DNA from: Acidobacteria bacterium UBA6911
GTDB taxonomy: Bacteria; Acidobacteriota; UBA6911
Reading direction: 5' to 3'
Assembly (NCBI GenBank): GCA_002451015.1
Contig: DKBB01000054.1
Coordinates: 1,555-7,042 of the forward strand
DNA: 5,488 nucleotides
The translations under genes were made by a program, and so were the position numbers. The notes under the pieces are model-generated. The model was not told where the DNA came from. It did not search any database and saw only the letters and a list, made by a program, of their open reading frames with translations. Positions 1 through 5,488 of the stretch are shown piece by piece (position 1 is the first letter of the stretch; each line of letters starts with the position of its first letter).

Positions 1-54
1 ATGAATGCGGCCGTGTTCAAAGGCGGCCTGGACTGGAACTGGCGGGAAATATAG
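1..54 (+). CDS. Possible 3' tail of a convergent plus-strand gene
   Basis: From base 1 the plus-strand frame reads 17 codons, ending GGLDWNWREI, then TAG at 52-54. It could be the C-terminus of a gene entering from the left and converging on pbpC, which would fit the lack of a further minus-strand gene. The stretch is too short to recognise a family, and it could equally be a chance frame. The leading ATG at the window edge has no visible context and should not be taken as a start. Confidence 0.2.
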   Translation: MNAAVFKGGLDWNWREI

Positions 55-187
55 CAGCGAACCGGCAAACGGGGGAAGCAGCAGGTCTGCCCGCCGCATT
101 GACGTCCATTAAACTTCCGATGAAATCCTTGGAGATGCGGCAGCAAGCTGCCGCACTTCCAGGGAAGCCCCGTTTTACGAATACAGA
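55..187. other. Apparently non-coding region downstream of pbpC
   Basis: No frame here has convincing protein character. A minus-strand frame from an ATG at 99-97 is open to the left edge (33 codons, Pro- and Leu-rich) but has only GGAAG about 14 bases upstream, so it is a weak candidate for the next gene. Another minus-strand ATG at 109-107 is better spaced from the same GGAAG but stops after 30 codons. The region contains the 136-155 hairpin and a weak CTTCC/GGAAG inverted pair at 156-167. Confidence 0.45.
136..155. other. Perfect 8-bp hairpin downstream of pbpC
   Basis: TGCGGCAG (136-143) and CTGCCGCA (148-155) form a perfect stem with a CAAG loop (CTTG on the minus strand), 33 bases past the pbpC stop. 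It could stabilise or end the message of the macroglobulin-pbpC unit. There is no T-run after it on the minus strand and none immediately after it on the plus strand (the first TTTT is at 173-176), so a canonical intrinsic terminator is not supported. A Rho-dependent end or 3' stabilising hairpin remains possible. Confidence 0.5.
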
Positions 188-2686
188 TCAATTTTTGTCA
201 TTTTTGGTCAGCACCCTGAAAGTCTGTACCAGCCTTTCCCCGTTTTGATCCACCAAAGTCAGGGTATGCAACCCGGGCTCCGGATCCAGCGCAATCTGAT
301 GGATGTCGCGGGTCGTACCCAGATACTCCTCATCGAGGTGCCAGTATACGAGAAAATCCGGGTTCCGGTGGGCGGCTTCAAATACGGTCCGCCCCCGGGT
401 GCCGTCCAGCTCCACCGGAACGTAGATCTCCCCGTTCCCGCGGGGATAGATAAGGGAGAGGGACGCAGCCCCGCCCCCCGGGAAAGATTCCAGGCAATCG
501 CGCCGGTATGGAGGCAGGGGCCGGTAGTCCGAATGGTTGCGCCGGTAAAACCACTCCCAGGTTGTCGGCAGAACAAACCATTTGACCTGTTTTACAGCGC
601 TGATGCGTTCACAGGAACCGTGCACCTGCCACTCAAGGGAAGCGTCACACTGTACCAGTCTGCAGTAGGGGCAGCTCCGCGCTTTTAACCCAGCGAGAGG
701 AATATACCTGCGGTCTGTTTTCTCACAGTAGGGACCGGCCCGATGGCCGCTGTAGGCGCATACTTCGGCCTCGGCCATTCCGGCTTCAGGGATTTCGAAC
801 CAGCCGGCATAATCCAATAGACCGAAAATCTCAAAAAGGATGGGGGCGGCCGTGGATATTCCGGTCAAACCGGGCCGGCCCTCCCCGTCGGCATTGCCGA
901 CCCAGACCCCGACAGCATAACGGGGAGTGACTCCCACGGCCCATCCGTCTCTCAAGCCGTAGGAGGTTCCGGTTTTCCAAGCGATTCTTTGAGAAGAAGT
1001 AAAATTTCGCCACGCGCCCTCCTCGTCGGGACGGGATACTTCAAGCATTGCCTCGAGCGTGGTCCAGGCGGCTGCCGGTCCGGGCAGAAGATCTGTTGAA
1101 CGGCGGGAATCCTTTTTGTCAGAAAGAAGATAGCTGGGACGACCGTAAGGAGATATCCCTACCTCTTCTTCCTGAAAGAACCGGTTTACAGTCCGGGCCA
1201 GGCCTGCATAAATTCCGGTTATGTCCCAAAGCGTCCCCTCGGCGCCTCCCAGGATCAGGGTTAATCCATAACCGGAGGCGGGTCGATGGAGGCTGGTCAT
1301 TCCCATATCCTTCAACAGGTTATAGAAACGGTCGACGCCATAGGTATGCAGCATGCGCACGGCCGGAATATTCATCGACCGGGCCAGCGCCTTGTGGGCC
1401 GCAACGGCACCCTGATAGGTCCTGGAGAAGTTCTGAGGCATAAAACTGCCGATGCGTGTCGGGATGTCCGGCACCAGTTCCTGCGGAAGCATTTCTCCCG
1501 AATCGAGCATTGCGGCATAGAGCAGCGGCTTGAGAATGCTGCCGGTGCTGCGATGGGCCGTAATTACGTCCACGTGGTTGCCGTGGGTGTGGTCCGAAAG
1601 ATCGGGTATGTTGCCGACATAGGCGAGAGCCTGTTTGGTTTCTACGTCCAGGACCAGGGCCGCGGCATTGTGAATTCCGTTGGCGGCCAGTTGGCCGTGA
1701 TGCCTCAGAACGATTTCGTTCACCCGGCTCTGCAGTGTCTTGTCCAGCGACGTTATGAATCGGGAACGCATTGCGGCGCTGCGATCCCCGCCCCCACTCG
1801 CCTCCTCCCGCAGGGTTTCCCGCTCCTGCCGGATCCGGTTGAGAAGATGGGGGGCCAGCATCGGCAGGGGATGTGGAGCCGACGGCAGCGGTTCGGCTTT
1901 AGCCAGGGAACAGCTTAAGCTGTCAATGACATTGTAACTCTCGAGCTTGTCCAGCAGACCGTTCCGCTTGACCAGCAGCCGGTTCTCCTTTTTCCCGGGA
2001 AACACGAGGGACGGGCTGTTCGGCAGAACGGCCAGCATCGCGGATTCAGCCCAGGTCAACTGGTCCGGTCTCCTGGCAAAATAGCGCCAGGACGCCGCCT
2101 CGAGTCCTACCACGTTTCCGCCGAAAGGAGCGTGGGCGGCATAAAGAGCCAGGATTTCTTCCTTGCTGTGAGACAGCTCAAGCCGCACCGCCAGAACCAT
2201 TTCCTTGATCTTTTCCCATAAAGTTCTTGAGTGACGGTTGCGCGACAGCCGGATCACCTGCATGGTCAGGGTACTGGCTCCGCTGATGATCCTGCCTGAG
2301 CGAAAGTTGTCCCGGGCGGCGCGGCCAACAGCCAGAAGGTCCACCCCCGGATGACGGAAAAAATGACGGTCTTCATAAAGGGTGACCGCCCGAACGAACT
2401 TTTCTGGCAGTTCCGCCCGGGGCGGGAAACGCCACTGTTCATCCGCGGCGATGGAAGCGCCGATGAGCTCGCCGTTGCGATCCAGTAATACCGTGGAATA
2501 AGGAGTCTTAAAAGGTTCCGACGGCAGGCAGAACCAGAAAAGCAATCCGGCCAAGATAGGAATCGACAGGAAAACATGCCTCCGCCGGATTACAGAAGAC
2601 TTCAAAACACTGAAGATCCGGTAATCGCTTTTATTGAATTTCCATCCTTGTTTCATTTGAATCTTTTTTCCTATCCGGCCTCTCAT
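188..2686 (-). CDS. pbpC: Penicillin-binding protein 1C, bifunctional glycosyltransferase/transpeptidase
   Basis: Class A PBP of 832 codons that polymerises lipid II into glycan strands and cross-links stem peptides on the periplasmic face of the inner membrane. A basic cytoplasmic tail (RRRH at 34-37) precedes one membrane anchor at about 38-55. The GT51 glycosyltransferase (about 63-250) shows EDRHFFRHPGVD (105-116, catalytic Glu105), GASTLTMQ (136-143), KIKEMVLAVRLE (159-170) and KEEILALY (175-182) followed by APFGG. The transpeptidase carries SILK (383-386, nucleophile Ser383), SMN (437-439) and KTGT (571-574), so both active sites look intact. A cysteine-rich linker (643-692) and WFVLP...DYRPLPPYRRDC (703-731) lead to a C-terminal beta domain (about 740-826) of the BiPBP_C type. 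GASTLTMQ together with that domain marks PBP1C rather than PBP1A or 1B. It is slightly longer than the E. coli protein (about 770 residues). It lies 134 bases downstream of the macroglobulin gene, same strand. The start is uncertain: the first ATG lacks a Shine-Dalgarno, and a second in-frame ATG at 2656 (822 residues) has AGGA, but 12 bases away. Confidence 0.96.
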   Translation of the reverse strand: MRGRIGKKIQMKQGWKFNKSDYRIFSVLKSSVIRRRHVFLSIPILAGLLFWFCLPSEPFKTPYSTVLLDRNGELIGASIAADEQWRFPPRAELPEKFVRAVTLYEDRHFFRHPGVDLLAVGRAARDNFRSGRIISGASTLTMQVIRLSRNRHSRTLWEKIKEMVLAVRLELSHSKEEILALYAAHAPFGGNVVGLEAASWRYFARRPDQLTWAESAMLAVLPNSPSLVFPGKKENRLLVKRNGLLDKLESYNVIDSLSCSLAKAEPLPSAPHPLPMLAPHLLNRIRQERETLREEASGGGDRSAAMRSRFITSLDKTLQSRVNEIVLRHHGQLAANGIHNAAALVLDVETKQALAYVGNIPDLSDHTHGNHVDVITAHRSTGSILKPLLYAAMLDSGEMLPQELVPDIPTRIGSFMPQNFSRTYQGAVAAHKALARSMNIPAVRMLHTYGVDRFYNLLKDMGMTSLHRPASGYGLTLILGGAEGTLWDITGIYAGLARTVNRFFQEEEVGISPYGRPSYLLSDKKDSRRSTDLLPGPAAAWTTLEAMLEVSRPDEEGAWRNFTSSQRIAWKTGTSYGLRDGWAVGVTPRYAVGVWVGNADGEGRPGLTGISTAAPILFEIFGLLDYAGWFEIPEAGMAEAEVCAYSGHRAGPYCEKTDRRYIPLAGLKARSCPYCRLVQCDASLEWQVHGSCERISAVKQVKWFVLPTTWEWFYRRNHSDYRPLPPYRRDCLESFPGGGAASLSLIYPRGNGEIYVPVELDGTRGRTVFEAAHRNPDFLVYWHLDEEYLGTTRDIHQIALDPEPGLHTLTLVDQNGERLVQTFRVLTKNDKN
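2654..2672 (-). promoter_or_regulatory. Weak Shine-Dalgarno before alternative pbpC start
   Basis: On the minus strand AGGA (2672-2669) is followed by an A-run and then ATG at 2656-2654, the 11th codon of the longest pbpC frame. The 12-base spacing is longer than usual. The upstream ATG at 2686-2684 is preceded by CCGAAAAT with no purine-rich site. The shorter start therefore has slightly better support, though neither is strong. Both leave the basic tail and the membrane anchor intact. Confidence 0.3.
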
Positions 2687-2717
2687 ATTTTCGGCATAAA
2701 CGGGCGAACACCAGCTT

Positions 2718-2809
2718 GTCCGCCGACTTGTCAGTCGTAGCCCGCAGGGCGAAGCCTGAAGCCCGGCCGAATCGAAGATTCGGCTGGGAGCGAAGGCGGA
2801 AGGTCCGCC
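2718..2809. repeat. Hairpin-rich palindromic intergenic element (REP-like)
   Basis: This 92-base element fills most of the spacer between the macroglobulin gene and pbpC. It begins and ends with the same 7-mer GTCCGCC (2718-2724 and 2803-2809). An inverted partner, GGCGGA, sits at 2795-2800 and can close either a long outer stem with 2719-2724 or a short hairpin with 2804-2809. Inside are GCCC/GGGC (2740-2743 with 2747-2750) and a 12-bp stem at 2762-2788. The pentamer CGAAG occurs three times (2750, 2773, 2791), the second forming the loop side of the large stem. No ORF or protein signal is visible. The architecture resembles dispersed extragenic palindromes, but there is only one copy here, so repetition in the genome is inferred. 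Possible roles are mRNA 3' end protection, attenuation between the two genes, or a relic of a small mobile unit. Confidence 0.6.
2762..2788. other. Twelve-bp stem-loop inside the pbpC upstream spacer
   Basis: The arms CCCGGCCGAATC (2762-2773) and GATTCGGCTGGG (2777-2788) are complementary around a GAA loop. The inner 8 bp are perfect. The single imperfection, 2765 against 2785, is a G-U wobble if the plus strand is transcribed and an A-C mismatch in the minus-strand message. No T-run follows on either strand, so this is not a canonical intrinsic terminator for the macroglobulin gene. pbpC begins about 75 bases further on. Confidence 0.75.
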
Positions 2810-2820
2810 CCTAATTCAGA

Positions 2821-5488
2821 TTAACGGCCCCCCCCGGGGCTTCTCACCGTAATCCAGCGTCCCGTCACCAGAGCGCTGATGGTGTCGTCATACATGGCCT
2901 CGGCACGAATGGACGGGAGGTAGTATTTCCCCAGGTAGCTTGCGTTCAGCAGAAGATGGAACGTTTTGCTCTTCCCCTGGGGAAGACTGAAATAGGTATA
3001 TACACGGTCGTCGCGAATGTCCTGGTAGTCGAAGTCTGAATCACGAACAAGCCCCGTAGGCGCCATTCTCAGGTTCCGTATTTCCCATCCCGACGGAACC
3101 AGGTGGGAGAGTGCCACCTCTTTGTATTCCCCTCGAACTCCAACATTGGAAACCTTTACCTCGGCAATAAAATCGGTGCCCTGTTCCAGATTCGCCGGAT
3201 CCAGAATCTTATGGTCGAGAGTGTAATACAGGACTTCTAGGGCCAGGTCGTTCTGGAATCCTTTTTCCATCCCGGGTCGAGGCACTCCCCGGTGGATCAG
3301 CCGGGCGTAAAAGGTAATATCCCCGCTATTCCGGAGTTTGAGGATCCCGCTTGAGAGGCTGTCCGTGGAAAGAGTCGTCTGAACAATAGGCAATCCGGAT
3401 TTCATGGATTTTTCCGCTTCCTCCTGCCAGGCATAGGCAAACTCCATTTCACCGGCCTGGGCAGAGGAAATTCGGGCCATGGCGATCAGGGCATAGGCGG
3501 TAGCCTGGGTGCTCAGCCATCTGTCGCTACTCAAAGTTTCGGATACTTCCTGGGCCAGTGGAAATCCCTTATCCATCATGTTCATAATTCCCAGCGTTTC
3601 GAGCACCATGGCTTTATCCCGGAGCGAGGATCCGAAGGTATTCGACAGTTCCCGGTAATCGGGCACATCGGTTGTAAGCCCCGTAACGAGCTGCCGGGCC
3701 GCCTCGGGCCGGCCCGCCAGCTGGAAGGCCGCGGCCAGGCGCCAGCGCGCGTCCGCGGGAAGCTCGGGCATCTCCTTTAGACGGTTCATGGCTCCCGGCT
3801 CGGCTGCGCCGGCAAGAGCCAGTGTGTAAAGCCTATAGGCCTGGATCAGTTCCGAACGGTAGCCTGTTTTGGTCCAGGCGAGGGCTTTGCCCTTCTGATA
3901 TTTCTCCCACTGATCGAGAACTCCGGGCGGAATCAGATAACCCTCTTTCTGCGCCTCCACCAGGAAATGGCCGGCATAATTGGACGCCCATTCCTGGGCT
4001 TCATTCCCAGGCCAGTAGGAAAAGCCGCCGCTTACCGATTGGAACATCCGGAGACGGTCGATTCCGGCGGTGACATTGGCCTGAATCCTATCCTGACTTT
4101 CAGGCGACAGTTCCATGAAATTTGAAAGAAAAATCTGGGGAAAGATCGAAGAGGTCACCTGCTCCACACAGCCGTGAGGATAGCGGATCAGAAAATGAAG
4201 CCGGCGACCGAGATCGATGGGAGGAATCCGCGAGATCTCAAGCATAGCTTCATTGGTTCCTGCCATCCCGTTGAAAGCGACCTCCTGGTTCCAGCTTTCG
4301 CCCGGAGCAACGGTTCGGCTGAGCACTTCGGTCACTTCATGGGTCGGCATTCGAATATCGAATTCGATCTTCTGGCCTGCCTTTTCTCCTGCCCCTGCCG
4401 CGTTCAGGTTGACGGTAGCCACACCTGTTTGGGGACGGGCTTTAAGGTTGAATGCGACCAGGTCTTCTCCGGGACCGGCAAATGTTACTTTCTTTTCCCT
4501 GGCTCCCACGACCGAAACCGGTCCTTCTGCTTCCACGCCGATGGAAACCTCTTTCACCCTGTCCTCGAGGGCGAACACCGCAACCGGGAGATTCACCTCT
4601 TCCTCGGGACCCAGCACACGCGGCAGTGTGCCCAGTATCATAAGAGGATTGCGCACAAAGACGGCCTTGTCTGAAGAACCGAAAGCCCGGTCCTGCCCGG
4701 CTATAGCCATGATCCGGACCGATCCCACATACTGGGGGACGGGGACTTGATGGACATTCGTTTTCCCGCCCTGCAGTGCAAACGGTCCCAGAAAACGGAC
4801 CAGCGGAGGGAACCGGTCGGCCTTTTTCTGACCGCTCGGGCCGGCGTCCTGCCCACCGCCTATGGCGAGCAGCCGTTCCAGATCGCCGCCGAAGGCTCCG
4901 GCTACAAGGTCGAACAAATCCCATGTTTTAACTCCCAGAGCTTCTCTCTGGTAAAAATGGGACCAGGGATCGGGCGTGGAAAAACGGGTAAGATCGAGGA
5001 GGCCCTCGTCGACGACGGCGACCGTATAAGTCATAGGTTTTCCGTTTTTCTCGCGGATCTTTATCTGTGCTTCCTGTTCGGGCTTGAACACCTCTGCGGT
5101 TTCTATAACGGGATCTAGCCGGGTTCCGGGATCCAGAACTTTTACGGGAATCACCCCGTACATGCGGATGGGCAGGTCATTCCCCGCCTGCATGTGCGGC
5201 TGCAACAGAGTCACATGGGCGTAAATATTAGGCGCCATTTCCGCCGTGGCTTTGAACTCGTAACGGGTTTCCTCCTCCCCGGCCTCGAACCAGGAGCTTT
5301 CGAGCACCCGGGATCCGTTTTCCAGAGAGATCAGCCCCCGGCCTTTTCTGCCTGTGGGTATGGTAAGGACCACGTTTTCACCCACCGCATATTCCTCCTT
5401 GTCCGAAGAAAAGCTCAGGGTGGCGGCCCCACCGGGTATATCCTTCTGGGCTCGTCCTGCCCAACCGGGCCAGTCGATGTAGACGATC
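2821..5488 (-). CDS. Bacterial alpha-2-macroglobulin, C-terminal half (5' end outside the window)
   Basis: The visible 888 residues are the C-terminal half of a protein whose family usually exceeds 1500 residues. The frame is open to the right edge. The GTG at 5383-5385 is an internal Val, because family sequence (WPGWAGRA, then a strand pattern LSFSSDKEEYAVGE) precedes it. Signal peptide and lipobox would be outside the window. Counting from 5487: bait-region-type domain about 20-165, ending in YTVAVVDEGLLDL; a Gly-rich charged segment about 169-224; the central macroglobulin domain starting RFPPLVRFLGPFAL (225-238); further beta domains; the thioester domain opening with RYPHGCVEQ (435-443, Cys440 and Gln443), with GGFSYWPG (487-494) and STQATAYAL (659-667) in the helical toroid; and a C-terminal beta domain about 767-882. 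Family knowledge: cleavage of the bait by a protease triggers collapse, and the Cys-Gln thioester then bonds covalently to the attacker in the periplasm. Placement directly upstream of pbpC matches E. coli yfhM-pbpC, but I withhold a symbol because several paralogous lineages exist. Confidence 0.95.
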   Translation of the reverse strand, partial: IVYIDWPGWAGRAQKDIPGGAATLSFSSDKEEYAVGENVVLTIPTGRKGRGLISLENGSRVLESSWFEAGEEETRYEFKATAEMAPNIYAHVTLLQPHMQAGNDLPIRMYGVIPVKVLDPGTRLDPVIETAEVFKPEQEAQIKIREKNGKPMTYTVAVVDEGLLDLTRFSTPDPWSHFYQREALGVKTWDLFDLVAGAFGGDLERLLAIGGGQDAGPSGQKKADRFPPLVRFLGPFALQGGKTNVHQVPVPQYVGSVRIMAIAGQDRAFGSSDKAVFVRNPLMILGTLPRVLGPEEEVNLPVAVFALEDRVKEVSIGVEAEGPVSVVGAREKKVTFAGPGEDLVAFNLKARPQTGVATVNLNAAGAGEKAGQKIEFDIRMPTHEVTEVLSRTVAPGESWNQEVAFNGMAGTNEAMLEISRIPPIDLGRRLHFLIRYPHGCVEQVTSSIFPQIFLSNFMELSPESQDRIQANVTAGIDRLRMFQSVSGGFSYWPGNEAQEWASNYAGHFLVEAQKEGYLIPPGVLDQWEKYQKGKALAWTKTGYRSELIQAYRLYTLALAGAAEPGAMNRLKEMPELPADARWRLAAAFQLAGRPEAARQLVTGLTTDVPDYRELSNTFGSSLRDKAMVLETLGIMNMMDKGFPLAQEVSETLSSDRWLSTQATAYALIAMARISSAQAGEMEFAYAWQEEAEKSMKSGLPIVQTTLSTDSLSSGILKLRNSGDITFYARLIHRGVPRPGMEKGFQNDLALEVLYYTLDHKILDPANLEQGTDFIAEVKVSNVGVRGEYKEVALSHLVPSGWEIRNLRMAPTGLVRDSDFDYQDIRDDRVYTYFSLPQGKSKTFHLLLNASYLGKYYLPSIRAEAMYDDTISALVTGRWITVRSPGGGR

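Noticed and set aside
3..248. Plus-strand frame open from base 3 to the TGA at 246-248
   Set aside because: It runs into and overlaps the 3' end of pbpC, has no domain character, and passes through the hairpin at 136-155.
245..688. 147-codon plus-strand open frame opposite the 3' part of pbpC
   Set aside because: It lies wholly antisense to a gene with clear family motifs, and its product shows no recognisable domain. Long antisense frames are expected in GC-rich coding DNA.
1286..1918. 210-codon plus-strand open frame opposite the pbpC transpeptidase region
   Set aside because: It is antisense to conserved PBP motifs, and its composition (rich in Arg, Gly, His) looks like a shadow frame with no independent signal.
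2762..2788. Intrinsic terminator after the macroglobulin gene
   Set aside because: The stem is strong but no T-run follows it on the minus strand (the next bases are GCTTCAGGC).
2687..2820. A dedicated promoter for pbpC in the spacer
   Set aside because: I could not find a credible pair of -35 and -10 boxes on the minus strand. The spacer is mostly GC-rich hairpin, so co-transcription with the upstream gene is the simpler reading.
4174..4750. Two overlapping plus-strand open frames (4174-4674 and 4217-4750) opposite the macroglobulin gene
   Set aside because: They overlap each other in different frames and are antisense to well-conserved macroglobulin domains, so both are chance frames.
5383..5385. 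GTG as the start codon of the macroglobulin gene
   Set aside because: The frame stays open to the window edge and the family sequence continues upstream of it, so this is an internal Val in a gene cut by the window.

Overview
The window holds two large genes on the minus strand and almost nothing else. Reading in the direction of transcription (right to left), the first is the C-terminal half of a bacterial alpha-2-macroglobulin (2821 to the right edge, 5' end missing). After a 134-base spacer comes a complete penicillin-binding protein 1C, pbpC (188-2686). This is the well-known bacterial pairing also seen in Escherichia coli as yfhM-pbpC. The macroglobulin is a periplasmic protease trap with an intact CVEQ thioester motif. 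PBP1C is a bifunctional peptidoglycan synthase anchored in the inner membrane. The accepted hypothesis is a two-part envelope defence: the macroglobulin captures proteases that breach the outer membrane, and PBP1C repairs the wall.

Both genes imply a diderm (Gram-negative) host. The DNA is moderately GC-rich. From memory, the wording of both proteins (YAAHAPFGGNVVGLEAASWRYF in PBP1C; RYPHGCVEQ and WPGWAGRA in the macroglobulin) is closer to the Bacteroidota and Desulfobacterota forms than to enterobacterial ones. The hairpin-rich spacer also resembles dispersed repeats I associate with uncultured Desulfobacterota-like genomes. This taxonomic reading is an inference from pattern memory.

Layout: 1-187 has no convincing gene. 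It holds a possible 3' tail of a plus-strand gene ending at 54 and a perfect hairpin at 136-155, downstream of pbpC. 188-2686 is pbpC. 2687-2820 is a spacer filled mainly by a 92-base palindromic element with nested stems and 7-bp direct repeats at its ends. 2821-5488 is the macroglobulin fragment.

I found no RNA gene, transposon, CRISPR array or frameshift. I see no undescribed system here. The most worthwhile items are the palindromic spacer element, the candidate protease-bait segment of the macroglobulin, and the cysteine-rich linker of PBP1C.
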